Positions 33,930 to 45,883 of a stretch of DNA of 64,000 nt are shown in pieces (position 1 is the first letter of the stretch; each line of letters begins with the position of its first letter). The notes beneath the pieces are model-generated. The model did not search any database. It saw only the letters and a program-made list of their open reading frames with translations, and was not told the origin of the DNA. The position numbers and the translations under genes are program-made. Source of the DNA: Chlorophyllum brunneum. Lineage: Eukaryota; Basidiomycota; Agaricomycetes; Agaricales; Agaricaceae. Location of the stretch: NCBI GenBank assembly GCA_963576785.1, contig OY756141.1, forward strand, positions 2,790,001-2,854,000, read 5' to 3'.

Positions 33930-35420
33930 CTAATCCCAATGGCTTGAATGCTGAGCACTGAATGCTAATGCACCCAAGTTCTGCCAGCTTCTTTCACTAC
34001 CAGTCTGAGACCACCCATTTTCTGACGGTGCCATAACTAACTCTTCCGTCCGCATCCCCACGTCCAAATCACCGTCAGACCACGGGTCATCATAATCAAC
34101 TATGGAGGAATCATTCTGGAAAGGAGACAATGGCCGTGACGAAAATCTTGAGCTCGAGAGGGACACCGACTGTATGGAGGGGGATGGGGGGGGAGACAAA
34201 TCGAGTGGTGGAGACGAGAGATCTAATGTCGGCATAATGAACAATGAAGAGGGCTCTATGCAATCAGTCCTCCTGACGCCAGTAAACTCAACTTCAGTTG
34301 GGTCGATGGCAGAGGAAAACTCAGACATATCATCAACATCATCGAACCTGACCTCTTCCAGAGCGCACCATCCAGTACCGCTCTCCCCAATTACTGCTCT
34401 AACCTCGACCTCGGTCCAGCCCACAAACTCAACCTTGAGTACAGTACAAACCCCAGTTCCGTCATTTCCCTGACCATAGGCGGAACATTTGGCACCTCTC
34501 TCCCATACACTAGCTTGCTCCAAGCGGAGAAAAAGACTCGAAACTCGAACAGCATGAGTTTCGTAAGATGTGTGGAATGAGGAGAACAACGACAGCGGTG
34601 GTAGAATACTATGTGAGTCCCCTGGGACGATTGGTTCGGCAGGGAGAGGAACACGCGAAGTAGGCGTAGGGGCGAGAGGAACAAATAGATAGGTGGCAAC
34701 GGGAGTAACGATATTGTTGAAATAGTGAGCGATCTCGTCCTCTGGCATCACTTGAGGGTTGGCCTCGATGGGTGTATCTTTGGGTCTCATCATCTGTGAC
34801 CCCTTGCTACGGACGTGTGACCTCCTATCCCGCCTCAGCCTCGCTGGCCTAACGCGACCGTTCCTCAGGTCAAGGTCAGCTTCATATAGGGCGCGGCCGA
34901 CAACAGGAACATTGTCAACAAGATTCTGGAATATAGGCCGAGCGGTAGAGTAGTTTCTTGCAATGCCCAAGCCAACATTTGTAGCAACTCGGACGCCGGG
35001 AGCCGGGGGACGAGGCAAAAAGACAGTATGACGAGGGCCAGACGACAAAGCTGTTCTGGCATGGAAGGACAGGCCAGACCTGATGGTAGGCACCGCTCCG
35101 GAGTGGAGAGAGCGGGCAGCTCCGGCACCGCCGTTATGGATATGTGTAGGCACTCGTAGGCCAGGCGCAGTGAGTTGATTGAAGATGAAGGTCAGGACGT
35201 TTCTTGATTGCGTGAAAAGCCTGTGTGGAGGGGAGCGAGTCGGTTTAGGGGGGCATTTACCTAGGCCGTGAGTGGGAGATGTGGTGGTCGATGCATGTCG
35301 AAATTGTGTACCACCACCGAGCCTATGGACAGCCGATTGGCCTGGGCCATTATTATACCCACCATGAGTGATGGCATTGGCAGTTTTGCGTGCAGTTGCA
35401 CGCACTACTGCGTATACCAT
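33930..35420 (-). CDS. Conserved-looking protein of unknown function, possibly mitochondrial
   Basis: A single 496-residue reading frame. The chosen ATG gives MVYAVVRATARKTANAITHG, an Arg-rich, acid-free N-terminus resembling a mitochondrial presequence; an in-frame ATG at 35597 would add 59 residues including a hydrophobic stretch and is the alternative. The middle region is well structured by eye (HYFNNIVTPVATYLFVPLAP, then WERGAKCSAYGQG and EFVGWTEVEVRAVIGESGTG), the C-terminus is Ser/Pro-rich and acidic. I recognise no named domain. A stretch at about 35222-35261 resembles an intron but is 40 nt and would break the frame. Confidence 0.72.
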   Translation of the reverse strand: MVYAVVRATARKTANAITHGGYNNGPGQSAVHRLGGGTQFRHASTTTSPTHGLGKCPPKPTRSPPHRLFTQSRNVLTFIFNQLTAPGLRVPTHIHNGGAGAARSLHSGAVPTIRSGLSFHARTALSSGPRHTVFLPRPPAPGVRVATNVGLGIARNYSTARPIFQNLVDNVPVVGRALYEADLDLRNGRVRPARLRRDRRSHVRSKGSQMMRPKDTPIEANPQVMPEDEIAHYFNNIVTPVATYLFVPLAPTPTSRVPLPAEPIVPGDSHSILPPLSLFSSFHTSYETHAVRVSSLFLRLEQASVWERGAKCSAYGQGNDGTGVCTVLKVEFVGWTEVEVRAVIGESGTGWCALEEVRFDDVDDMSEFSSAIDPTEVEFTGVRRTDCIEPSSLFIMPTLDLSSPPLDLSPPPSPSIQSVSLSSSRFSSRPLSPFQNDSSIVDYDDPWSDGDLDVGMRTEELVMAPSENGWSQTGSERSWQNLGALAFSAQHSSHWD

Positions 35421-36165
35421 CTTGGCGGTGCTAGTGGCGACGGAACGTATAACAAGCAGGAGCTGGAGGTGTGGATGGGAGAAGGATGTGGTGGAGAGAA
35501 GCCAAGAGGACGAATATCCGGCAACAAGCAATACACCCCATTTCCAAATCGGGAAGCCGAGGTCTTGCGTGTGCGTAAAGCCGTGGTGGCTGTGCATTTC
35601 ATCAATCGTTGGAAAAGGAGACGATTTGGCAAGAAATTACGAAACCTACACCCATATATACGGCTATCCAACTGTCGCTGCGCTGTCCGGCCAAAGCAAA
35701 CTTGTGTCCATGCAGCGCGCCTTGCACATTTCGAAAGCCGAGTGGCACACAGTCCAAGCACTACGAGACGCTACACCTGGGTTGCTTGACAGTGCCCAGC
35801 GCACATCAAACTCGGCTGTTTCCTTGTCAGCCCATAGAACAATAGGTCAAAGCGTTTCGAACCAAAGGGTAAGTGGCGAAGAACGGTCAGGGTTTTGAAT
35901 TCAGATCACCGGCAGTACAGCTGACCAAATGTCCCTTGCGCCGCTGTTTTCGCTTGTGCCACCCTCCTTCCGAAAAACCCAGCCATGGACAAGAAAAACA
36001 GTCATCCAACTGCAGCCCACGTTCTTCCAACAGAGCTAAGATCGGTCGCTGGAGGACGAATTTACTAATACTAACGCCACCCAAACAGTCGTCCACACTA
36101 CAGCACAAAAGCTTATTGACTATGTTGAACTGTAGCAGTCACATCAAAAAAGATACGCATAAAGA
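35421..36165. other. Intergenic
   Basis: About 745 bp between the unknown protein and the first dioxygenase gene. Open frames exist on both strands but none has recognisable features. The left 180 bp would be coding if the longer start of the unknown protein is used. Confidence 0.4.
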
Positions 36166-37571
36166 TCATTTCGTCATTCCATTTGCCTTCCTTCTGATTT
36201 CAGGATCCAGAGGAAAACGCTGTTCCTCGGGCTCAACAGAGTACAGCCTCTGCCAAATGGGTTGCAGATGGCCTGGCGTCTTCCATGCCAGCTCGTCGTT
36301 CCTCAGCCATAGGCGGATGAGGTGTCGACTGACACCAGGAATCATAGTCAGCCATCCTGCCGCTTGACGATGAGCAACTGCTGCTCTGTTACTCACATAT
36401 GTTCTGGGCTATCCCGGAATGCATCTCGCGCATGGAGTAAGCCCATACTATTGATATACTGGATATCACCCTTCTGGAAATTGAGTCCCAACGAATACTT
36501 CTCTGCTGTATAGTGAAGCGCATCAAGTGCCTCCGCTTGTGCCTCGGTGATGGGTGGAATATGAGGAGTACGCTTTTGCTCCCCGTATCCCGTAAAGTGA
36601 CGACGTGAGTATTGAATGACAATGTGACCATCCTCGTTGTACAGGAGAGGTCGTCTGGTATATGCCGGATCACCCCCGAAACTATCAAGGTTATCAGACA
36701 TATTACTCTTGGAACCCGGGTGACCGTCATCAACTAACCTGTCCAAAGGCCATTCTTCAGCCAGTGTGTGTATAAGGTCGGGACGGGTAGCAGCTAGTTC
36801 GTTGTAAACCCTCGGGCCGCTGCTGATCCTCGAGGTACCACCCTCGGCTGCATTGTCCAAGGCAAATAACGCGATCAAGTCGCCCACATCCGTGTGGAAG
36901 ACCTGCTTATCCGTTGTATAGGCAGAGTTACCAATGCCCCCCTTCTCGTGCGCATGGCTGATTGTCAAGTCCTTGATGTGGGCAAGCACGGCACCAGTAC
37001 CATCCTGTTTCCCTCTGGCCGAGCCCACATGCGACGAAACACCTGGTGGATCGTCAGTGCGACATAGATATAAATACAGGCGACCGACCTGCATAAATGA
37101 TGGCGAGCTGGGCACGCGTATAATCGTCGACGGGTATGGTCCTAAGGACAAAGAAACCTCGGCCGGTGTAGAGCTCCTTCGCCAAGCCGTATAAAACGGG
37201 GCCCAGCTTTGGAAGGGGGAACGTCTCGCGGCTAATGTATCCCATAGATTTGTTAAGACCTAGACAATGTGTAATTTTGAGGGACGGACGCCACTAGTTA
37301 CTACAGTATTTTACATACTCTCGAAATGTTTCAAAGCGTCGTTGATCTCTTGGAGCTCGTCGTTGCTGAGCTTGTACACCCATTGGTCTTCACTTGTCCA
37401 GTCCTTGCCTTCCCAGACAACCGGACCTTCGACCTTGGCAGGGAAACCAGGGGGCAATGTCGCCGTCAGCAGGTCGGGATTCTGCGCGAGACGACGGGCA
37501 GTGCGTTCTTTATACTTGGCCAAATCAGGGTGATATTGGATATCTGGTTGAGTCGCTGCAGCCACGGGCAT
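36166..37571 (-). CDS. TauD/TfdA-family 2-oxoglutarate dioxygenase, paralogue A
   Basis: Exons 37571-37319, 37259-37089, 37042-36739, 36681-36397 and 36328-36166 give 391 residues. The Fe(II)-binding HxD is in KQVFHTDVGDLIAL; the distal His is in GLLHARDAFRD, and the 2-oxoglutarate-binding Arg in RHLIRLWLRNDELAW. GRGFFVLRTIPV and GGTSRISSGPRVYNEL are typical of the fungal TauD/clavaminate-synthase-like group. The ATG at 37571 is the first of the frame (upstream only TTG). Exons 2, 3 and 4 have the same lengths (171, 304, 285 nt) as in paralogue B about 2.4 kb away. Substrate not predictable. Confidence 0.92.
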
Positions 37572-38558
37572 TGTATCGGTGTATAGTATTGTCAAGACTT
37601 GTTATCGAATCCTGGTATTGTGTGGGTCGGGCGAAAGGCAGGAAGGCCCCCATTGCAGATAGCCCAGATATATGTGAAGGAAATAGTTTGTGTAGTATGA
37701 CCAGAAAGGAAATCGGGTTGAGCAAGTTTCTGGTACGCAAATGTCACCTATTGGCTTCATACCTGGAAAGTAGGAGGCTTAATGGATCTAATTTGCAATA
37801 CTTACGCGTTTACGATTTCGATGGTTCCAGCTTCATCACACTCCACATACCCACATTCTTCCACTGAGCGAGAAGATCAAGGGCCAAAATCTGATAATAA
37901 CCACATGCTCATGGGACGAACACTTACTTTACACCAACACGGCATTCGCGGAGTTGGGTGTAATATTAGCCCAGCCTTGTGTGAATCAGGATTAGACTTT
38001 CTCATGCTCGCTCAAGGCGTAAGTAATGAATATATCACTCCCGTGGTTGCTCTGGTTTTCCGGTTCGGAGACGAGAGAAAGTCACTGGTTGGCCAAGCAA
38101 GGGAACCCGAAACGAACGACGAGCTAAGCAGTTATGAAACGCTCCTGTAACTCCTCATAGCGTTTCTCGCGGATTGTCCGAGTGGATGAAATGCTTTTTC
38201 TGAGCCCAGACAGCTAGAACGCCGCACATTTACCGAGCCCCGACTGTCGCAGACTAATGAGCTGACTGGCAAAACAAACGCCCGCTTGGCACCACACACT
38301 TCACCGACACATGAGACTCTCCATGGGAGATGTTTCACAAGGAAAGGCGAATCGAGACAACGGACAAATGGTGAGCGGGCCGAGCGTGTGGGACGGTCAT
38401 GGTGGGCATGAGAGAACGGGAATTCGTGTGTGAAGCTTTATCCCAGGACGAAATAGACTACGGGATTTTTATAGGCTCTATCATTTTCTCAGGTCAAGAG
38501 GTCCGCTTCTGAGAACCGGGATAAGGACTCACTAAATGCTCCACTTAATTGCAAGAAA
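37572..38558. other. Intergenic between the TauD paralogues
   Basis: About 990 bp: promoter of paralogue A on the left, then sequence without a recognised gene up to the coding-like fragment at 38560. Confidence 0.4.
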
Positions 38559-38561
38559 TTA

Positions 38562-38868
38562 ACTATGATAGATCCGTTTGGTCTTCAGGACCAGTGGGTT
38601 GGTTCTGGAGCATGGCTTTAGTCTTCGCTTTCTGGACCAGAACCTGACATGGTTCCAGCAGTCTGGTGTATGCTTGCCTGAGGTCGGACTCCAAGGCGTG
38701 AGATATCGCCTGCGTTTACCCCTTGAACATTGAAGATGACCCCAAATTATCCATTGTTTCTGGAGTCGCAACGACCACGGGTTGTCCACCGTTCACATCG
38801 CGTGGGTAATGGGAACGGAGTTTTCGACAATGCCGTGCCGATGGGTTGAGGTTTCATTCTTTCACCAT
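38562..38868 (-). pseudogene. Decayed coding-like fragment between the TauD genes
   Basis: On the minus strand one frame reads convincingly as protein: PVVVATPETMDNLGSSSMFK, then a TAA, then in the same frame AISHALESDLRQAYTRLLEP and KTKAMLQNQPTGPEDQTDLS before a final stop near 38562. The helix-like second half looks like a real C-terminus. The internal TAA could instead sit in a 42-nt intron (GTAAAC...CTCAG, in frame), so a live last exon cannot be excluded. No 5' part was found, which favours a gene relic. Parent family not recognised. Confidence 0.4.
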
Positions 38869-38958
38869 TCTGACAATGGTTTACGTTGTCAGATCAGGAT
38901 TCCAGGTATATTCTGGTACATAAAAAACCAATTATCACGGGCACAAGAAGTATCGGAA

Positions 38959-40396
38959 TTAATTGACTGTCGTTGGAGCAGGAGGTGGAGGAATGGGGTT
39001 GTTATCCTTCTTCCTGACTTCAGGTTGCAGTGGGAATCGCTGTTGGTCCGGGCCGACTGAGTACAACCTCCTCCAATTAGGTTGTAAGGGCCCAGGAGTC
39101 TTCCAAGCTAGTTCGTTATTGCGGAGCCACAAGCGTATCAGATGTCGGCTACAAACAAAAATTGGTTTTAGTAGTGTTCACTTGTGTCGATAGATAGAAC
39201 GAGGAAGCCATGTGCTCACGTCTTCTCGGGGCTGTCGCGGAAACCGTCTCGGGCATGCAATAGACCAAGGCTGTTGATGTATTGAATATCGCCTTTCTGG
39301 AAGTTAAGCGCCAGAGAAAACCTGTCCGCCACGAATTGCAACGTGTCAAGGGCTTCAGCTTGAGCCTCTGTAATCGCAGGAATATGGGGAGTACGAGCTT
39401 GTTCTCCATAACCAGTTAGCAACCGTCGTGTATACTGGATAATGATATGGCCGTCCTCCCAGTAGAGTAAGGGTTTGAAGGTGTATCCTGGACTCCCACC
39501 AAAACTGCCGATAGTGGTTATCGAAATTGTAATCATAGAAACGAACTTATCGAGCTTACCTGTCAAGTGGCCACGGCTCAGCAAGCACCTTAATCAAATC
39601 TGGACGCGTGGCGGCTATTTCATTGTAGACGCTTGGGCCACTACTGAGTCGTGAGGTTCCACCTTCCTCTGATGTAGAAAGGCAAATTAGAGCGATAAGA
39701 TCGCCGACGTCGGTGTGGAAGACTTGTTTGTCAGTGGTGTAAGCCGTATTGTTCTTGTGTCCCTTCTCGTGAGCATGTGAAACGCTCAGGTCTTTGATGT
39801 GAGCAAGGACAGCTCCTGTGACATCTTGCTTTCCACGAGCGGAGCCAACATAGGATGAAATACCTTGTCGCGAGCATTAGAGTCGAAAAAGCTAAATATC
39901 GGTGGAGCATACCGGTATAGATGATCGCAATTTCTTCGCGGTCATACTTGTCAACGGGTATCGTTCGTAAGACGAAGAATCCTCTGCCTGAATAGAGCTC
40001 TTCGGCTAGTCCCAAAAGAACGGAGCTGAGAGTAGGCAGCGGGAAAGTCTCGCGATTGATGTGACCAAAGGGACTATTTAAACCTGTCCAAGATAAGGCT
40101 TACGTTGAGGGCAGTAGGAGTAACTTACTCTTAAAGTGTCTGAGGGCGTCATCAATCTCCTGAAGCTGTGTTTCAGTCAGTTTGACAACCCATTGATCTT
40201 CGGAGGTAAAGTCTTTGCCCTGCCAAACGATGGGGCCTTCAACCTTGGCAGGAAAGCCCTCGGGCAGAGGCTGGTTTGGCAGAGTGGGGTCCTCTGCTAG
40301 TCGGCGGGCTGTGCGGGCCCTCCATTTCGCCTCATCTGGGTGATAAGAGATATCGGGTTGCGCTTCAGCAGAGGTAACAGACAAGTCGATCGTCAT
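38959..40396 (-). CDS. TauD/TfdA-family 2-oxoglutarate dioxygenase, paralogue B
   Basis: Exons 40396-40129, 40083-39913, 39863-39560, 39504-39220 and 39148-38959 give 405 residues. The HxD is in KQVFHTDVGDLIAL, the distal His in GLLHARDGFRD and the Arg in RHLIRLWLRNNELAW. It is collinear with paralogue A throughout (GRGFFVLRTIPV shared exactly), but has a slightly longer N-terminus and a Pro-rich C-terminal extension (NPIPPPAPTTVN). Both copies keep the full catalytic set, so both are probably active. Same strand, tandem arrangement: a duplication that kept all four intron positions. Confidence 0.92.
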
Positions 40397-40996
40397 GGGG
40401 AACTTGGATTGGGTCTGACTCTCTTTGGCACTTAAATGAAAATCCACTGGGAAAATGGACCGGCCCTCCTCCCCTTGCCGGTCAGGCGACACATACTAGT
40501 GGAGGTGCAAACTAGAGCCCTAGTCACGCACCTGGCCTGAGGGCTGGAATATCCTAGCAGTGACATAGGTGAACTTGATTTGTTCTCGGGTTCACACCGG
40601 ATTGAAGATCGGGCCTTTCACACAGAGGACAAATCTGGGGAAGAAATCAATCTAGTTCGGGGGACTAATGAGGGCACATCAGCAGACTCACTAAACATTG
40701 GTGTGGGTATCCTTACTTGGCGTGGATTAGGGGTCGGAAGAGATTGATTGGCCGTGAGAAAAAGATATAGGTAAGTTCCCTCATGAAATCGGGAAGATGG
40801 CTTGGGAAAAGAGTCTAAATCGTGACACGGTCTAATGGACATAAAACATATTATCTGGTCAATGTAATTGGGTCGTAAGGATTAAAGACCCTGCGAGTAG
40901 GAGTGCCCAGATGTGTGATCATCTTCAGGTTTAGAATTATCAAGTTTGAGGAGATCGAACGTGGCAGCCGGGGTTGTTTTGTAGTGCTAATAAGGA
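40397..40996. other. Intergenic: promoter of TauD paralogue B, POP7 3' flank
   Basis: About 600 bp, no gene recognised. Confidence 0.4.
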
Positions 40997-41810
40997 TTAG
41001 ATATCCTCTTGTTCTTGTTCCGGCTCTTCGAACACCAGGACCTCCCGTTTCCCCTGCCCTTTGCCTGTTCGTGGTTTCGGCGGCTTGGACTTCGGGACCG
41101 TTTTCCTAGTCTCCTGTTTCCGGCCCTCCTTCTCGGACTGGTCGTTGCCAATTCGAATGATCGCATAGAGCGTAGATTTTCCCCTGGCTCGATAGGCGAG
41201 TTCTTCATCCTCATCGTCAGGGATGATTTCATCTAGGACTTCTACGGTTCCTGTCGAAATTTCGGTATGAACCTCGTCCTTAGAGAATGGAAGGATCGGC
41301 GGGAGCGCACAACAAAGCTGCAGAAGAAGAGGTATGGCAGCGCCCATTGCGTGTAGGTGTAGCGTTTGATATCTACTTCAATTCTGGTTAGTTTATATTC
41401 AAGGTCATCTGTGAATGTATATACCCATCATTTGTCACTAAATTCTTACATCGACGCATATATGCGCCTAAAGACGTCTTGCGCGTCAAGCAGATGTAGT
41501 TCCTCCCTTCCTTGTGGGCAGAACGCGGGCCCGTCGCAGAGGCGGAAGTGGCAATTGCAGGAAATGGACGAGGTACTGTCAATTTATTGACTTTCTGGCG
41601 CTTCCCGGTGGGTTCGGGAGGCTCTTGCGGCTTGAGTGGTTGTTCGGTGGGGTGGGTTGGGGGTGGTGCCAGGGGTGCAGTCGATTGTTTGTCTGTAGAA
41701 TGTGGAGTATGGGTTGGGGCCGCGCTGCCTGATGCCAACTTTATTCGCTTGCCTGGGTTCTCCTCGAGAGCAACTGGTGCTGTCCGCCGTTTTTTCGGGT
41801 TCGACGTCAT
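40997..41810 (-). CDS. POP7: RNase P/MRP protein subunit POP7 (Rpp20)
   Basis: Alba-fold subunit of nuclear RNase P and RNase MRP (tRNA 5' processing, rRNA processing). Exons 41810-41425 and 41372-40997 give 253 residues, longer than yeast Pop7 because of a disordered N-terminus (Lys/Pro/Thr-rich, about 100 residues) and a Lys/Glu-rich C-terminal tail. The Alba core is NYICLTRKTSLGAYMRRCKN then LHLHAMGAAIPLLLQL and EVHTEISTGTVEVLDEI. The intron splits the core at NDG/YQ. It is divergent from SUP45 with 342 bp between starts. Confidence 0.9.
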
Positions 41811-42152
41811 GGCAGTTCTAGAAACGAAAGCTCAGTCAACATCGGCAAACAACAAGTTACCGTCATTGAACGCTCATCGATTCGCGACAGATACTTAATC
41901 AGTTACATCGGTACGCGATTTTCGAAGCAAACAGACACCAAATGTGTCAGAGGCTCTCCCCATGAGTCAATGGCGTGTCAGCAAAGGAATGGGCTCGGCA
42001 GCTATCACGCTGATGACACAAGTGCAAACAAGAAAATGTAAAAGCTTCGATCTGATCAGCTCTCCATCTTTCTTCCTCTCGACTCTCTGCCCGTCTGCCA
42101 ACGGGACAGTTACTCGACTGGTAACTCCAGAAGCTAGCCTGTATCGCCCACC
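41811..42152. other. Bidirectional promoter region, POP7 and SUP45
   Basis: 342 bp between divergent start codons of two RNA/translation housekeeping genes. No clear TATA box. A CT-rich stretch (about 42055-42110) precedes the SUP45 ATG. Confidence 0.45.
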
Positions 42153-43725
42153 ATGAGCACGCCAGACGTCGCAGAACAGAATATTCAGATGTGGAAGGTC
42201 AAGAAGCTTATCAAGAGCCTTGATTCTGCTAGAGGGTCTGTTGCAAGTTGCACATATCAAGATTGCCGTTTCTGATTAAGGCCCAGCGCAGGAACTTCCA
42301 TGATTAGCCTCATCATACCGCCCAAGGTACGCTGGTCTACCATCACTGCTAATACCCGAGCCAACTTCATTCGTCGCTCAGGATCAAATATCTCGTGCAT
42401 CCGCCATGTTGACGCAGGAGTTTGGGACGGCCTCCAACATCAAATCCCGCGTCAACCGCCTTTCTGTGCTTGCTGCCATTACAAGTACCCAGCAGCGACT
42501 GAAGCTTTATAATCGCGTCCCGCCCAATGGACTCGTCTTGTTCGTTGGCACCATCCTCACCGACGAGGGCAAAGAAAAGAAGGTCTCGTTTGATTTTGAG
42601 CCTCACAAGCCCATCAACACGTAAAATCTGGTATTTCTCCACTCCTGTTGTTGCTGACGGCCTTGCTAGTTCGCTGTACCTTTGCGACAACAAATTCCAC
42701 ACTGAGGCACTTTCCGAGCTTCTCGAATCCGACCAGCGTTTCGGTTTTGTCGTCATGGATGGAAACGGGACGCTCTTTGGCGTCCTCGCCGGCAACACCC
42801 GTGAGGTCTTGCACAAATTTACCGTCGATCTTCCCAAGAAGCATGGACGCGGTGGTCAATCCGCGCTGCGTTTCTCGCGTCTTCGGGATGAAAAACGTCA
42901 TAACTACGTCCGTAAAGTTGCCGAACTGGCAGTCCAGCACTTTATCACGAACGACAAGGTCAATGTGACTGGCATCGTACTCGCCGGCTCCGCCGACTTC
43001 AAGACCGAGCTCAGTCAGAGTGATATGCTCGACCAGCGTCTCGCGGCCAAGATCATCAAAGTTGTTGACGTTAGCTACGGCGGCGAAAACGGGTTCAATC
43101 AGGTACGCTATTCACTGCTAGGTGCAGTTTCCAAGTCTTGACTCCATCGGATAGGCTATCGAACTCGCAGCTGAATCTCTCTCCAATGTGAAATTCGTTC
43201 AAGAAAAGAAACTCATTCAGCGGTACTTTGATGAAATCAGTCAAGATACTGGAAAATATTGTTTCGGGGTTGACGATACCCTAAAAGCGCTCGAGTTAGG
43301 TGCCGTTGAAACTCTCATTGTCTGGGAAAACCTGGATATCACCCGCCATGTTCTTCGTAATGCTGCCGGAGGTAAGTTTCTTACATCAATTCTTCTTGCA
43401 GGCAGTTAATTTTGTAATAGAGGAGATCATCATCCATGCCAACAAAGAGGATGAAAAGTATCGCGAGAAGTTCACCGACAAATCTACAGGAATTGAAATG
43501 GAACAAATTGCTGAACCTCAGTCGCTACTCGAATGGTTCGCTGAAAAGTATAAGGAGTTCGGCGCGGCCCTCGAGTTTATCACTAATAAGTCGCAAGAAG
43601 GTGCACAATTCGTCAAGGGATTCGGCGGTATTGGTGGCCTTCTGCGCTACAAGGTGGACTTTACGAATCTTGCATCCGTAGATGATGATGAAGAGGAGTT
43701 CTACTCTGACGACGACGATATCTGA
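42153..43725 (+). CDS. SUP45: Eukaryotic peptide chain release factor 1 (eRF1)
   Basis: Recognises all three stop codons and triggers peptide release with eRF3. Exons 42153-42235, 42287-42326, 42382-42620, 42670-43102, 43155-43371 and 43421-43725 give 438 residues, the family length. The stop-codon recognition motif NIKS is at 60-63 and the YxCxxxF motif reads YLCDNKF. The catalytic GGQ is at 182-184 ([17 protein letters not shown]). The C-terminal eRF3-binding domain ends with an acidic tail ([14 protein letters not shown]). Nothing in the recognition motifs hints at a variant code. The first intron has several nearby AG acceptors; the one giving [16 protein letters not shown] was chosen. 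Confidence 0.97.
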
Positions 43726-44206
43726 CGGTTCTGCAGGCTCTTCGGAGCCCCGTCTTACGAGGGCACGCCAGGAGGGGGAAGGGAGGGACCGGAAGTGTAT
43801 GGAGCCAAGCACACTGGAAAACGAACATTAGTTTCGCGAAGGCTGTTTCTGGTTGCTTCGAAATATCTATTGAAAGCACGCGCTTCAGAGGTTTTGCTCA
43901 CCCTCTATACGTGAGTTTTCTTCCTTGGGGTTGGTCAGACCGCTGATTACTTGCGTTGGAGTAGCTGGCCTCGCGCTCATATAGGGAGTATAATTAAGTG
44001 TGATATGTCTTTTCTCTCGACCTGTAGTCTGTACCTTAATTGATTGTATTTTCTCCTGTTCCGGCGTTCTCCCCGGAACCACCATGCTTGTATTCCTGTG
44101 TGATGCGTGCCTTCCCGTTACACTATGAGGCGGGTGCTGTTTTGTTCAGTTACACGCCCCAAGTTGTCCCCTTCGGGTTTCTATTCTCCTCCTCACTGTA
44201 TCCACC
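43726..44206. other. Intergenic: SUP45 3' flank and PI-PLC promoter
   Basis: About 480 bp, no gene recognised. Confidence 0.4.
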
Positions 44207-45883
44207 ATGCTTTTAACGTTCGTCAACCTATCCGACGATTTCGTTGCTATATTTCGCCCGCCTTCGGTCGATACGCTGCGCGGAAGACCGCACCTGGCCG
44301 ACTCTGGTGCAGAAGGGATGGGTAACGTTGGTCCCTCGCAAGTCCAGGGCATACAAATAGACGGAAACCGAACCAGTCGCCTTCTACTCAAGTCATTCAG
44401 GCCGACCCGCCCACAACCCGCTGCTGACGAGCGCGGAATGTCGAAGGAATGGCCCCTCAATGTAGAAGGCTTTCTCGTCCAAATTGCCCCTTCATTCGGT
44501 GCCTCATGGCAGATTCTCGACGTCCCACGACATTGTCCTTGGCGCATATATCACAGTCGGGTGAGTTAAGGTGCCACCAGTCCTGCGGATGTGATTTATT
44601 CTACTCACTAGATATCCAGATGTCACCACAAGGTTCTGATACTGCGGAAACGAACAATGGGCTCGTTTTTGGCTCAACTACCGGATAGTCTACCTCTGTC
44701 TGCATTGGTGCTTCCAGGAACACACGATGCGTGAGTGTAACAGGCTATTGTCAAGTTTAGGTGGAGTGAGCAACTTACGTGCGGGCTCACAGGATGGCAT
44801 TTTATGGTTACCCCATCTCACAGTGCCAATCCCCATTCACCCCACTGTCTACGCAATTACTCCTAGGAATTCGCGTTCTCGATGTTCGGCTCTCCATTAT
44901 CGGGGGCGAACTTATTGCATATCATGGTCTATACCCCCAGCGGACTCCATTCTCCACCATTCTCGCTTGCGTTCATGGTTTCCTAACGTCCCCAGAAGGA
45001 CGTAAAGAGACAATTGTAATGTCAATTAAACAAGAGGACTTTGCCATTAATTCGTACCTCACATTCTCCAAACTGGTTAAGAAAAGTATAATGGCAAATC
45101 CAGGTGGATGGCAAGAGCCCGGAGACGGATCGGAAGATAGAGGGATGTGGTTCCTTGAGAACAGAGTTCCTAGGCTTGGAGAAGTTCGAGGGAAGGTTGT
45201 GCTTTTTAGTCGATTCGGCGGGAACGGAGAAGGCTGGGAAAGAGGATTAGAAGGCATGGGGATTCACCCGCTCGTATGGCCGGATAGCTGTAAAGAAGGG
45301 TTTAAGTGGATGTGTAAAGGGACGCTGGTGAAGATTCATGACTGGTGGGCCTATTCCTTCGTTTCCAATATCGATATTCCAACGAAGATCCAGGTATAGT
45401 ATACCGTCGTTTCTTTCTATCCCGGAGAAGGTGGCACTGTCGACAAGAATCCTCGTCCCTGATATTCATCCTGCCATGTCACATTCTACTCAATACAAGC
45501 CAACCTACACCGCACCCGTACCCCAACAAACGTCGCTTGCCATTTCGTTTTTATCTGCGGCATCTTTCCCTCTCTCCCTTCCTCCCATTATCGCTCGAGG
45601 TTTTGGGTGGCCAGAGCTCGGACTCGGTGTAGAAGGTGTTAACTCACGACTTGGGCGGTGGTTGTTGGGGATCCTGGGTGGAGACGCACCGATAGACCTC
45701 AAAGCTGACGGCACAGTAATTGGTGAGAGCGACGAGAAGCTAACGCCCCGGGTAGTGGAACCTCGAATCCGCGGTTGGGTACTCATGGATTACTTCGACG
45801 AACCTGAGCACGGTGGACTTGTACCCCTACTTGTGGAATGCAATTTCTGTGGCCGGAGATCTGGCGAGGAGGGGTGGCCATGA
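44207..45883 (+). CDS. PI-PLC X-domain phospholipase-like protein
   Basis: Exons 44207-44560, 44612-44730, 44793-45344 and 45394-45883 give 504 residues. The X-domain start LPLSALVLPGTHDAMAFYG contains the first catalytic His (GTHDA), split by intron 2. The barrel continues with LLLGIRVLDVRLSI and the second His in ELIAYHGLYPQ, later GKVVLFSRFGG. The C-terminal part (GWVLMDYFDEP) is the usual end of these single-domain fungal proteins. There is no PH, EF-hand, Y or C2 domain, so it resembles bacterial-type PI-PLC rather than signalling PLC. The N-terminal ~120 residues are of unknown fold; no signal peptide is obvious. Confidence 0.88.

Noticed and set aside
35222..35261. Possible intron in the unknown protein
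   Set aside because: It has GTAAAT and CACAG ends, but it is 40 nt and its removal shifts the frame into a stop.
35421..35597. Upstream ATG start for the unknown protein at 33930-35420
   Set aside because: It has a real ATG, but the internal MVYAVV start looks like a presequence start and the extra segment reads poorly. Kept only as an alternative.
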